Assembly (NCBI RefSeq): GCF_008040105.1
Contig: NZ_VRMG01000011.1
Span: 1 to 64,000 of the forward strand
Length of the DNA: 64,000 nt
Source: Lacisediminihabitans profunda
Lineage (GTDB): Bacteria > Actinomycetota > Actinomycetes > Actinomycetales > Microbacteriaceae
Direction: 5' to 3'
Shown: piece after piece, positions 42,412 through 50,793 of the stretch
Numbering within the stretch: position 1 is the first letter of the stretch
Layout of the letters: every line of letters starts with the position of its first letter
The notes under the pieces: generated by a model
The model's database searches: none
The model's input: the letters and a program-made list of their open reading frames with translations, nothing else
What the model was told of the DNA's origin: nothing
Position numbers and translations under genes: made by a program

Positions 42412-43206
42412 TTAGCGACGGTTGTAGAGGCCTTGGCGCTTCTCGGCAAAAGCTGCGCGCCCTTCGGCTGCATCTTCGGTGGCAAGACAGATGGTCTGCA
42501 GGTCGCGTTCGTAGCGAATGGCCTGATCCTGCGGCAGGTTGAATGCTGCGTGCAGGTTCGCTTTCGCCGTTTCGGCAGCGATCGGCGGTCGGGATGCGAT
42601 GGTTTTGGCGAGTGCGATTGCGCGCGGCAGCAGTTCGTTCGGCGCGACAACTTCGCTCGCGATCCCCCATGCCTCGGCCTTCGCCGCGCTGATCGGGTCG
42701 CCGGTCATCAGCATGAGGGCCGCGTTGCTCGAACCGATGGAGTGGGCGAGCAGGCTCGACATGCCTCCCCCGCCAATCCAGCCGAGCTTGATTTCGGGGG
42801 CCGCGAAGCTTGCGGTCTCGGAGGCGATACGGATGTCGCAGGTGAGAGCCGTTTCGAGCCCGCCGCCGAAGGCATAGCCGTTGACGGCCGCGATGATCGG
42901 TTTTCTGAGTGCGGCAATGGCGTCGCAATAGTCACGGCGATTGCCGAAATCGAAGGGTGTTTTGTAGTTGTCGAGTTCGCGAATATCCGAGCCCGCACAG
43001 AACGAACGCTCCCCCGCACCCGTGAGCACGACGGCGCGGACGCCATCCGATTCGTTGCACCATTCGACGGCGCGAACGAGGTCGTCTGACATTTCAGCGG
43101 TGACCGAGTTGAGCTTCTCGGGGCGGCTGATGGTGATGACGGCGACAGAATCGGCCACGGTGAAAAGCACGTTGCTGCTCTGAAGCAAGGGAAGTTCGGT
43201 GGTCAT
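42412..43206 (-). CDS. Crotonase-family enoyl-CoA hydratase/dehydratase
   Basis: A 264-residue crotonase. The oxyanion motif SFCAGSDIRELDNY lies near residue 70. Both acid/base glutamates are kept in AFGGGLETALTCD and FAAPEIKLGWIGGGG, a layout like carnitinyl-CoA dehydratase as well as hydratases. It overlaps the solute-binding-like gene by ATGA and follows a CaiB-type CoA-transferase two genes upstream. Inside an operon otherwise devoted to a sugar acid, it may catalyse beta-elimination from an aldonyl-CoA. That chemistry is inference. Confidence 0.85.
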   Translation of the reverse strand: MTTELPLLQSSNVLFTVADSVAVITISRPEKLNSVTAEMSDDLVRAVEWCNESDGVRAVVLTGAGERSFCAGSDIRELDNYKTPFDFGNRRDYCDAIAALRKPIIAAVNGYAFGGGLETALTCDIRIASETASFAAPEIKLGWIGGGGMSSLLAHSIGSSNAALMLMTGDPISAAKAEAWGIASEVVAPNELLPRAIALAKTIASRPPIAAETAKANLHAAFNLPQDQAIRYERDLQTICLATEDAAEGRAAFAEKRQGLYNRR

Positions 43207-44282
43207 GCTGCTGCTTTCTCTGGGAAGAGTTGATTGAGCGCTTCAAGGGTTGCCGCCGTGGCCGTTCTGTTGATCACGGCTTCGCGAATGATGGCGGATG
43301 CCGCGGACTGCACAGGCACGAACCCAGCAAAGCGCGGACGCACCCAAGCATCGTCGATCGTGGCGAGGGTGTTGCGGTAGAAATCGTGGGAGTCGCGGTT
43401 CACGGCCTCGTTGGTCCAGGCATCCCGCGCTGACGGCTGGCCCTCGTGCTGCGGAATGTAGCGCTGCTGCGCACTGGCCGACATCAGCCAGCGGATATGG
43501 TCGAGCAGTTCGGGCGTGACCTCGCAGCGTGCGCTGATGGCGATGCCTGTGCCGCCGATCACCGAACCGTGCCGGCCGCCTTCTTTCACAACGGGAGCGT
43601 CGCCGAATGCGACAGCGCTGGAGTAATTGACGTAGCCGTAAATGAGCGGGCAGTAGGCGAGCTCGTCGGTGTTCTGGATGAGCTCGAGCAGCGCGATGGG
43701 GTTGAGAGACTCGGTGCCAACGGGCGCTCGGCTGGAAATGTCGGTCATGAGATTGAGCACGCGAATGCCCGTTTCGGGCGAGATGAACGGCGCGCTGCGG
43801 CTCGGCTCTTCACCAATGGCAACCGCAATAGAACAGAACGTGAGAAATGCGTGCGGGCCGGCGAGATTGAGGGCAACGCGGGCGCTGTGCGAGAGGGCGA
43901 CAACGTCATCCCAGGTGGTGGGGATTTCGGAGAGATTCTTGGAGGCGGAGACCTGAGTCGCAGCGTCCAGCGGCAAAGCCCACAGTTTGCCCTCGTAGCG
44001 GTAGCTTTCCAGGCTTGGGCCGACCGCTTCGAAAACATGCGGAAAATACTCATCGAGCGGCAAGAGATGACCGCCCTCGACGGCATCACCAAGATGGGGA
44101 TGATCGAGCACCACGAGATCGTAATTCGCGGCATTTTCGGCAATCGAGCTGGACTCGAAGCCTTCGAGGGGCTGTACCTTCCAGTCGATCGAGAGGGCCG
44201 AGCCGCTGATATCAGCGGCGGCAGACAGCAACGCTGTTCGGCCCCGTGGATGATCCCAAGTGAGACCTGCATACGACGACAT
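43203..44282 (-). CDS. Solute-binding-protein-like cytoplasmic protein, role unknown
   Basis: A 359-residue protein resembling family 1 extracellular solute-binding proteins: YDLVVLDHPHLGDAVEGGHL with LLPLDEYFPHVFE, LWALPLDAATQVSASKNL and TTWDDVVALSH. It starts MSSYAGLTWDHPRG with no signal peptide, no lipobox and no hydrophobic N-terminus, so it should stay in the cytoplasm. It is coupled by overlaps to the CoA-transferase (TAATG) and crotonase (ATGA), not to the ABC genes, which have their own lipoprotein. It may be a substrate-binding or enzymatic partner of the CoA steps. No role is established. Confidence 0.75.
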   Translation of the reverse strand: MSSYAGLTWDHPRGRTALLSAAADISGSALSIDWKVQPLEGFESSSIAENAANYDLVVLDHPHLGDAVEGGHLLPLDEYFPHVFEAVGPSLESYRYEGKLWALPLDAATQVSASKNLSEIPTTWDDVVALSHSARVALNLAGPHAFLTFCSIAVAIGEEPSRSAPFISPETGIRVLNLMTDISSRAPVGTESLNPIALLELIQNTDELAYCPLIYGYVNYSSAVAFGDAPVVKEGGRHGSVIGGTGIAISARCEVTPELLDHIRWLMSASAQQRYIPQHEGQPSARDAWTNEAVNRDSHDFYRNTLATIDDAWVRPRFAGFVPVQSAASAIIREAVINRTATAATLEALNQLFPEKAAA

Positions 44283-45523
44283 TAGGAGGCGGCAGCGATT
44301 TCGACCGATGGTGTTCCGACTGCCTTCGAGTTCAGCAGCTCATCGATGCGCTCCTCGGAGATGCCGCTTTCGGCCAGAATCTCACGCGTGTGCTGGCCGG
44401 TGAGCGGTGCTCCGCGGTAGACCTGCGGTGGGGTTTTGGAAAACTTGTACGGAAACCCGGGTGTCTTCACGAGCCCTTCGGTCGGGTGCTCGTACTCGAC
44501 GAAAGTGCCGTTGTGGGCGATCTGCGGGTCGTTGAGGAGGTCTTCGTAGCCATAGACCGGGCCGGCCCAGATGTTGCTGGCGGCGAAGGCATCCAACCAG
44601 TATTTGTTTGTTTGTGTTTCGAGTTTGGCTGCCGTCTTGCGGTGCAGTTCGTCGCGGTGGGTCCAGCCGTGGATTTCGCTCGACATACTCAGAAAACTGT
44701 CTTCACCGATGATCCTGCCCAGCTCATCGAGGGCTGGCATGGCGAGGGCAATGAAGCCGTCGAGCGTTTTGAACGTGCCGTACGGCGCACGAATGTAGAC
44801 GTGGGCGTGCGGCTCTTCGCTGCGCTCTTGCGGCACTTTGCCGACGGTGAAAACCGAGAGCTCCTGCATTTGCAGTGTGGTGATCGAGTCGAGCATGTTT
44901 ACCGTCACGAGTTGGCCTTCGCCCGTGCGCTCGCGGTGCAGAAGGGCCGCGAGGGCGCCTTCGAACGCCGTGGATGCCGTGATCGCGTCCACCAGATATT
45001 GCCCTGCTGGCGTCGGTGGCTCCCCCGCGCGACCACTCGAATTCATTGCGCCGGACATGGCTTGCAAGAGCAGATCTTGGCCGGGGCGGTCTTTGTATGG
45101 GCCGTCTTCTCCGTAACCCGAGATGGAGATGTAGATGAGTTTGGGGTTGATCGCTTTGAGTGATTCGTAGTCGACGCCGAGTCGCGCTGCGACGCCTGGG
45201 CGGTAGTTCTGCAGGAAGACGTCAGCCGTTTTGACGAGTTCGTAGAGGGTGTCCTTGCCGCCGTCAGACTTGAGATCGATGGCGACCGACCGCTTGTTGC
45301 GGTTGAGGGAAAGAAACGAGACGTTGATCTTGTTGCCTGCGGCCCCGCCGGCGGCGGCGTGACGCTGCCACTCTCCCGTTATGGGTTCGACCTTCACGAC
45401 ATCGGCCCCGAGGTCGCCGAGACGTTGCGCGGCGAACGGGCCGGCCATCGCGATCGAGCAATCGAGCACGCGATAGCCGGCGAGGATGCCGGTGGCTTGA
45501 GAGGTTGAGCCGGTGTCAGTCAT
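44282..45523 (-). CDS. CaiB/BaiF (class III) CoA-transferase
   Basis: A 413-residue family III CoA-transferase. Motifs: LAGYRVLDCSIAMAGPFAAQ with LGDLGADVVKVEP at the start, NRNKRSVAIDLKS near residue 80, and the catalytic aspartate in GQDLLLQAMSGAMNSSG near 160, then the later GAPLTGQHTREIL. ATG 45523 has GAAAGG upstream. It is first in a sub-operon preceded by a LacI-type palindrome 28 bases upstream. The members move CoA between carboxylic acids (carnitine, formate/oxalate, bile acids). Here a pentonate or keto-acid is the suspected acceptor. Confidence 0.87.
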   Translation of the reverse strand: MTDTGSTSQATGILAGYRVLDCSIAMAGPFAAQRLGDLGADVVKVEPITGEWQRHAAAGGAAGNKINVSFLSLNRNKRSVAIDLKSDGGKDTLYELVKTADVFLQNYRPGVAARLGVDYESLKAINPKLIYISISGYGEDGPYKDRPGQDLLLQAMSGAMNSSGRAGEPPTPAGQYLVDAITASTAFEGALAALLHRERTGEGQLVTVNMLDSITTLQMQELSVFTVGKVPQERSEEPHAHVYIRAPYGTFKTLDGFIALAMPALDELGRIIGEDSFLSMSSEIHGWTHRDELHRKTAAKLETQTNKYWLDAFAASNIWAGPVYGYEDLLNDPQIAHNGTFVEYEHPTEGLVKTPGFPYKFSKTPPQVYRGAPLTGQHTREILAESGISEERIDELLNSKAVGTPSVEIAAAS

Positions 45524-45550
45524 GAGGCCTTTCAGGGATGGCAGCGCAAC

Positions 45551-45564
45551 TGCTAGCGCTAACA
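45551..45564. promoter_or_regulatory. LacI-type operator before the CoA-transferase
   Basis: TGCTAGCGCTAACA is a 14-bp palindrome with one mismatched pair, 28 bases upstream of the CoA-transferase start in the 76-base gap after the DUF4432 gene. The same core AGCGCT motif appears at 49563-49576 before the other half of the cluster. It is probably bound by the LacI regulator at 40.2 kb. Confidence 0.65.
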
Positions 45565-45599
45565 TTCAGTCTACTGGGAAGAAGCGGAGCGTGGACTAA

Positions 45600-46718
45600 T
45601 CACTCGGGCTGGCCATAGATCGCCCTGATCGCCGCGCGACTCGCGCTGGTTTCAGCCACACCGTCGAGCACGCGGATCGTCGTGCGATATTCGCGTGACT
45701 CGCCGTGTTCGAGCCAGGTGAGACTGCCGTCTTCCCGCGCCGCCGTCTCTCCCTGAACCCGGTTGGTTGAGGGCTCGAGGCCGAGGGCGTATTGGCCGTC
45801 GCGCAGGTTCTGCCACTCGAAGAAATAGGGCATGGTGGCGGCATCCCAACTCAATTCGATGCCTCGCCCGCCATCACCGCTGATCAGCGCGACCCGGTGA
45901 CGACCATCCGGGCCGGCCACGAGCTCATGCTCGGTGACCTGCTCGACGAAACCGCGAATCGGCTCGGGCAGTATGCGGTAGCCGATGCGCTGCTCGGCAA
46001 TCGAATCCGATTGCCAGAGGTGAGACTTGATCGGCGCGACCACTTCGGAGCCGGCATCCACGTACGGCCAGCCGAAATTGAGGTGATAGAGGTACATATG
46101 CGGGGTCTTCTCGAACCCGAGATTGTCGACAACATCGTGCAGGCGAATCTCTTTGCCATCGAAGTCGACTTCCACAGTTCGGTGCAGTCTCAGATGCTCA
46201 CCGAACGCTGTCGCCTGGATGACCTCGCCCGAAACCTTCAGTGTTCCGCTCTCGCCATCCCAGTGTTCGCCAGCCTCGAGCAGTCGGGCGGGAATTGCCG
46301 TGAGACGGCCGTGCAAGCCATGCGTGACGGTTGGTTTGGGGGGATACGCGTAGTTCGAGGAATCCACTGTTCCACCGAAGAGGGTGTGGTCGAGGCCACC
46401 GCTGACGAGCAGACCGTCGATGGAGCGCAGCCAGCTGAGGCCGCCCTCGTCATTGTGCTCGTGCAGGCCCGGGTGCCGGAAACCATTGCCCGAACGCCAG
46501 CCGAACGGCACGCCCCTGAAGCGTGCGTTGCCGATATCGAGCGCGCGATCAACTAAGAGATCGAACTCGAGACCGGCGGCGGTGCGAACCTCGACGGCTC
46601 GAACACCCCGCTCGGACCCGTTGTCGAGAACCACCTGGCGGATGCCAGCGATGGCCGAGAGGTCGCCGGTTCGGCGTTTCAATTGTGCCGCGCTGAGGTC
46701 GTGTCCAAAAATATCCAT
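45600..46718 (-). CDS. DUF4432 aldose-1-epimerase-like protein
   Basis: A 372-residue galactose-mutarotase-fold protein of the DUF4432 group. Segments: LVDRALDIGNARFRGVPFGW near residue 60, GLDHTLFGGTVDSSNYAYPP, THGLHGRLTAIPA with conserved histidines near 140, MYLYHLNFGWPYVDAGSEV near 215 and MPYFFEWQNLRDGQYALGLEPSTN. It probably handles anomers of the imported sugar or a lactone. Its ATG is 3 bases from the SDR stop, so it is in the same operon. Confidence 0.82.
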   Translation of the reverse strand: MDIFGHDLSAAQLKRRTGDLSAIAGIRQVVLDNGSERGVRAVEVRTAAGLEFDLLVDRALDIGNARFRGVPFGWRSGNGFRHPGLHEHNDEGGLSWLRSIDGLLVSGGLDHTLFGGTVDSSNYAYPPKPTVTHGLHGRLTAIPARLLEAGEHWDGESGTLKVSGEVIQATAFGEHLRLHRTVEVDFDGKEIRLHDVVDNLGFEKTPHMYLYHLNFGWPYVDAGSEVVAPIKSHLWQSDSIAEQRIGYRILPEPIRGFVEQVTEHELVAGPDGRHRVALISGDGGRGIELSWDAATMPYFFEWQNLRDGQYALGLEPSTNRVQGETAAREDGSLTWLEHGESREYRTTIRVLDGVAETSASRAAIRAIYGQPE

Positions 46719-46720
46719 GA

Positions 46721-47476
46721 TTAGTCCATCGTCCAGCCACCGTTGACATTGATCGTTTGACCGGTGACGAAGCTCGAATCGTCTCCCGCTAGGAATGAGA
46801 CCACTGAGGCAAGTTCTTCGTTGGCACCGCGACGCTTAAGCGACTGGTGATCGAGCACAAACTGAGTATAGATTTCGGGGTTGTCGTGAATTTTTTCGGC
46901 GTCCGTGGGAAACGCGCCCGGCGAAACCACATTGACGCGGATGTTGTGGGGCCCTAACTCTCGCGCCAATGCACGCGCCATCGAGACCGAGGCACCCTTC
47001 GTGGTGACGTAGCTCGCAAGCGACGCCCATCCCCCACCCCAGGTGATCGATCCGATGTTGATGATCGAACCGTGCCCGCGCGGCACCATCAAGCGAGCCG
47101 CCGATTGTGCGGCCACAAAGTAGGCGCGCTGGTTGACGGCGACAACGTCGTCGTATTCGGCAATCGGTATCTCGAGAAACGGCGTGTTCGGGTAGATCGC
47201 CGCATTGTTCACGAGCACCGTCACGGGTCCGAACTCGGCTTCGACGGTGCGGATCTCGCGATCGATGGCGTCAGCATCGTGGAGATCACACGTGACGGCG
47301 ATGGCTCGGATGCCAGCATCCACGAGTTGCCGCAGCGTTTCGGTCAGGCCCTCGCCGGCCCGACCGAACGCGGCGATCGAGAATCCGTCCTTCCCGAGGC
47401 GCAGCGCCGTGGCGCGCCCTAGAGCGCCGGCGGCACCGGTGATTATTGCCGTGCGATTCGGGAGGACGGAGGTCAT
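46721..47476 (-). CDS. SDR-family sugar or polyol dehydrogenase
   Basis: A 251-residue classical SDR: TGAAGALGRATALRLG near residue 12, VLVNNAAIYPNTPF, catalytic YVTTKGASVSMARALAREL near residue 155 and the C-terminal SSFVTGQTINVNGGWTMD. It lies between the mutarotase-like gene and the TIM-barrel gene with almost no spacing. A first oxidation of the sugar to a lactone, or of an alcohol group later, is likely; the order relative to the Gfo/Idh enzyme cannot be told. Confidence 0.85.
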   Translation of the reverse strand: MTSVLPNRTAIITGAAGALGRATALRLGKDGFSIAAFGRAGEGLTETLRQLVDAGIRAIAVTCDLHDADAIDREIRTVEAEFGPVTVLVNNAAIYPNTPFLEIPIAEYDDVVAVNQRAYFVAAQSAARLMVPRGHGSIINIGSITWGGGWASLASYVTTKGASVSMARALARELGPHNIRVNVVSPGAFPTDAEKIHDNPEIYTQFVLDHQSLKRRGANEELASVVSFLAGDDSSFVTGQTINVNGGWTMD

Positions 47477-47477
47477 C

Positions 47478-48395
47478 TCAGATACCGTATTTCTTCAAAG
47501 TGTCGTCAACAAAGCGCTTGGCGCGGGGAACATCGCTCTCATCGAGGTGCTCGATGATGAGCGGTGCGTTTGGATGCTTCTGGCTCAACCTTTGCAGGTA
47601 GAGGTCATAGTTGAGCTCACCAAGGCCGGCGGCGGGCAATTCGATCTCGCCAACACCGCGAAATGTGTGCGACTCGGGGGCATCGTCGTTGCCAATGCTC
47701 GCGTGCTTCTCGGATTTGTCTTCGCCCGATCGCTTCACATCTTTGGCGTGCGCGATCTTGATGCGGTCCGTGATGGGGTGGTCGAATACTTCATTGAGCA
47801 CGGCATCCATATCGTCGATGTTGTGCGATTCGAAGTAGTTGGTCGGGTCCATGAGAAGTTCGATGCCGGGGCCGGAAACGTCGTCGAAGAGGCGGACGGT
47901 CTCATCGAGCGAACCGATCACGTTGTTCACATAGGTCTCGAGCAGGAACACTGCGCCGTGGTCGTGAGCGGTCTGTGCGAGGTCCTCGAGCACCAGGCGC
48001 GCCGCGTCGTAACCCTCGGGTGTGTTGTTCTTCGGGTCGGGCGACCAGTCGCTCTCCGTGTTGAAGGTGCCCGATTCGCTGATCACGTAGGGGGTGCCGA
48101 ACTTGCGGGCATTGCGCAGGATCTCTTTGAGGTAGCCGACTCGCCGGCCGCGCTCGTCGAGATCCGGGTGCACGATGTTCGTGTAGGCAGAGATGCCGCA
48201 GATGGGCAGATTGTTGTCCCGGAAAGTGTCGCGAACCCGTTTGGCCTTATCGTCTGTGATCTGGCCGGCCGAGAGGTCGATGTCCTTGAACTGGAGGTCG
48301 AGCTGAACGGTGTTGAACCCGAGGCCGCGAATGGTTTTCGCCGTCGTTTCGAGGTCATACGGAAAGTATCCGCTGAAGATTCCTACCTGGATCAT
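47478..48395 (-). CDS. Sugar phosphate isomerase/epimerase-like TIM barrel
   Basis: A 305-residue xylose-isomerase-like AP-endonuclease-2 fold protein. Metal-site residues typical of the family are present: Glu in LLETYVNNV near residue 150, Asp in LLMDPTNYFESHNI near 185, His in KIAHAKDV near 215 and Glu in IIEHLDESD near 285. ATG 48395 has AAGGAG upstream. Such enzymes epimerise or isomerise keto-sugars, keto-acids or inositol derivatives. It follows the Gfo/Idh dehydrogenase, a common pairing in oxidised-sugar pathways. Confidence 0.85.
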   Translation of the reverse strand: MIQVGIFSGYFPYDLETTAKTIRGLGFNTVQLDLQFKDIDLSAGQITDDKAKRVRDTFRDNNLPICGISAYTNIVHPDLDERGRRVGYLKEILRNARKFGTPYVISESGTFNTESDWSPDPKNNTPEGYDAARLVLEDLAQTAHDHGAVFLLETYVNNVIGSLDETVRLFDDVSGPGIELLMDPTNYFESHNIDDMDAVLNEVFDHPITDRIKIAHAKDVKRSGEDKSEKHASIGNDDAPESHTFRGVGEIELPAAGLGELNYDLYLQRLSQKHPNAPLIIEHLDESDVPRAKRFVDDTLKKYGI

Positions 48396-48417
48396 TTCGT
48401 AGTGCTCCTTCTTTTTG

Positions 48418-49503
48418 CTAGTGAGAGAGGGAAAATTCATTGAGCTTCACGGGCCGGTTTTCGGCAATTGAGCGGTACCCGGCTTCGACCAGCGCCATCG
48501 TCTTGACGTTGTCGGCCACGGTCAGGGCGGGCTCCGTTGCCGACTCGATCGCATATTGCAGCTGCTCCATCACGCCGATGAACGCGTGTGGGAACCAGTG
48601 GGTATCCCAGCTCGGGCTTACCCACTGGCCGCTGGTCGAAATGTTCGACGAATACCGAATAGTGGATGGCACACCAGTTGCCCAACCGATGGTGCCCTGT
48701 GCGACTCCCGCCGTGCCCTCCACCCGCCACGTGATGTAGTCATCCGATACGAAGCCATCGGTCTTGGGGCCGCCCCACACGTCTTCGAGCGAGACAGCGA
48801 TGAGGCCACTCTCAAAACGCAGGGTCGACACCACGATGCCGTCGGTGTGGGCGAAGTGGGTACGTGGATCTGTGCGGGCCGCGGTGAAGATATCGATCGG
48901 TTCGCCGAACAGAAAACGGAGGGCATCCAGATGGTGAACGCTCATGTTGGCGAGCGTCAGGCGATCGTACTCGCTCAAGAAATCTTGCCAGTGTGGCACG
49001 GCGCGCATGTCAATCGAGGCGATGACGGGTTCGCCGAGTTCGCCCGCATCGAGAATTTGTGAAAGCACCTGGATGCTCTGGTCGTAACGCATGTTCTGGT
49101 TGACCGAGAGAATCTTGCCGGCGGCGGCCGCTTCATCCCGCAGCGTGATCGCCTCTTCGAGGCTGAGAGCAAGCGGCTTTTGCGCAAGGATGCCTTTGAT
49201 GTGCGGCTGCGTGAGGGCGTGGCGAATGAGATCGGGTTGCAGATCGGGCGGAAATGCGATGTCGAGAATCTGGATGCGCTCATCTTCGATGAGTTCGCGG
49301 GGCGTGGCGTGCACTGTACCGATGCCGTAACGCGCTGCCACCGCCGACGCTTTGGCTTGCGTTCGGGAGGCAATTGCCACCACATCGAACCCAGCCTCGG
49401 CGTAGGCCGCAAGCTGCACTTCGGAGACGATCATGCCGGCACCGATCACGCCGATGCGCTGGGTTCTGGCTCGCACTACGACGTCTGGGGTGATGGTTGT
49501 CAC
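48418..49503 (-). CDS. Gfo/Idh/MocA-family oxidoreductase
   Basis: A 361-residue NAD(P)-dependent dehydrogenase: Rossmann start RIGVIGAGMIVSEVQLAAYA, AFPPDLQPDLIRHALTQ, the catalytic-lysine motif as AQKPLALSLEEA (the usual EKP is QKP here) and the NMSVHHLDALRFLFGEP histidines near residue 190. GTG 49503 has GAGAGGAA upstream. It is the first gene of the long minus-strand operon, divergent from the ABC importer. It probably oxidises the incoming sugar or sugar acid. Confidence 0.87.
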   Translation of the reverse strand: MTTITPDVVVRARTQRIGVIGAGMIVSEVQLAAYAEAGFDVVAIASRTQAKASAVAARYGIGTVHATPRELIEDERIQILDIAFPPDLQPDLIRHALTQPHIKGILAQKPLALSLEEAITLRDEAAAAGKILSVNQNMRYDQSIQVLSQILDAGELGEPVIASIDMRAVPHWQDFLSEYDRLTLANMSVHHLDALRFLFGEPIDIFTAARTDPRTHFAHTDGIVVSTLRFESGLIAVSLEDVWGGPKTDGFVSDDYITWRVEGTAGVAQGTIGWATGVPSTIRYSSNISTSGQWVSPSWDTHWFPHAFIGVMEQLQYAIESATEPALTVADNVKTMALVEAGYRSIAENRPVKLNEFSLSH

Positions 49504-49562
49504 GTCGATTCCTCTCGCTTCGTTGCGAATGTTGGTGGCACGTACTGAGCTGCTGCTCGAAA

Positions 49563-49590
49563 TGTTAGCGCTACTGGTAACGCTATTACA
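49563..49590. promoter_or_regulatory. Tandem LacI-type operators in the divergent promoter
   Basis: TGTTAGCGCTACTG (49563-49576) and TGGTAACGCTATTACA (49575-49590) lie side by side between the Gfo/Idh and lipoprotein genes. The first shares the AGCGCT core with the site at 45551; the second has the dyad GTAAcgctaTTAC. Their place allows one repressor to control both directions. Confidence 0.6.
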
Positions 49591-49688
49591 AATGCGCTAG
49601 TGTCCCAATCAATCACTCGCCTGGCACTGCGGCATCACCGGGGTTTCGCTCGGCCGAGGCAATCACACTGCGTTTCAAAGGAGAAACA

Positions 49689-50765
49689 ATGAGGCACTTC
49701 AGTACCCATGTCGTGAGACGAGGCGTTCTACCCGCGCTCGCAACAATTGCAGCGATTGGCCTCCTTTCCGGTTGCAGCAGCGCACCCGGCGCAGCAACAG
49801 CAGCAGCCAAAACCGATAAGAAGTTCGTGATCGGGTTCGAGCAGCCTCTGGGCGGCCAGGCTTGGCGCGAAACCGGCCTTGCGGCCCTTCAGGCGCTCGC
49901 TCACTCCCCCGCCTACAAAGACAAAGTCACCCTCAAGATCGTTCGCACCAACGACAACGATGCGGCTCAGCAAAACGCAGCAATGCAGAACCTCATCGCC
50001 TCGGGTGTTGACGCCATTCTCTTCGACCCGGCCTCATCATCCGGAGCCAATGCGGCCATCACCCAGGCGACCGCCCAGAAGATTCCGGTGATCGCCAACG
50101 GCGGCCCCTACGACAGCAAAGACGTCTACGTGGTCTCGACCGACTGGGGCAACGCTGGCACGATCGGTGCGAAGTGGCTTCTGGCCAACCTCGGCACAAA
50201 CAAGAAGGTGGCCGTTCTCGAGGGCCTCGCTGGCGTTCCGCTCAACGATGGAACGATGCCTGGCGTCCTCAAGATACTGAAGGACGGCGGCGCAGAAATC
50301 GTGGCGCAAGGCACCAACGGCTGGAACGAAGCGACAGCGCAGCAGAACATGGCGACCATTCTTCGTTCCAACCCCGATGTTGGAGGGGTGTACTCGTTCC
50401 TCACTGGCGGCCAGGGTGTTCCCGAGGCGTTCAAGGCTGCTGGCCTCAAGTTCGTGCCGACCGTTGGTGGTTCCGGCTACAACGGCGAAGCGTGTGAGCT
50501 TTCGAACAACGCCGCAGCCGGGCTCAAAGGCGACATGGTCTTCGGTCAGCCCGCCATTTATGCCAAGGGCCTTGAGCAGGCAGTGAAGCTCCTCGAAGGC
50601 AAGAAGATCGCCAAGACTCAGCTCTTCCCGCCCCTCGAAATCACCGCTGCGAACGCCAAGACCTATTGCCTGCCAGACCAGGCGGCAAACTTTCAACTCG
50701 GCTACGACTTCCCCGGCCTCGACATCAAGGTCGCCGATGTCGTGACCTACTACCAGGGCAAGTAA
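49689..50765 (+). CDS. Sugar ABC transporter solute-binding lipoprotein
   Basis: A 358-residue family 2 (ribose-type) binding protein. The signal peptide ends with lipobox GLLSGCSS (Cys near residue 29). It then shows FVIGFEQPLGGQAWRETGL, the SGVDAILFDPASSSGANAAI hinge-side motif and DVYVVSTDWGNAG. AAAGGAG precedes the ATG. It delivers the sugar or polyol to the ATPase and two permeases that follow. Confidence 0.9.
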   Translation: MRHFSTHVVRRGVLPALATIAAIGLLSGCSSAPGAATAAAKTDKKFVIGFEQPLGGQAWRETGLAALQALAHSPAYKDKVTLKIVRTNDNDAAQQNAAMQNLIASGVDAILFDPASSSGANAAITQATAQKIPVIANGGPYDSKDVYVVSTDWGNAGTIGAKWLLANLGTNKKVAVLEGLAGVPLNDGTMPGVLKILKDGGAEIVAQGTNGWNEATAQQNMATILRSNPDVGGVYSFLTGGQGVPEAFKAAGLKFVPTVGGSGYNGEACELSNNAAAGLKGDMVFGQPAIYAKGLEQAVKLLEGKKIAKTQLFPPLEITAANAKTYCLPDQAANFQLGYDFPGLDIKVADVVTYYQGK

Positions 50766-50793
50766 CCATCTCACGGCAAGTTAGGCACCATAA

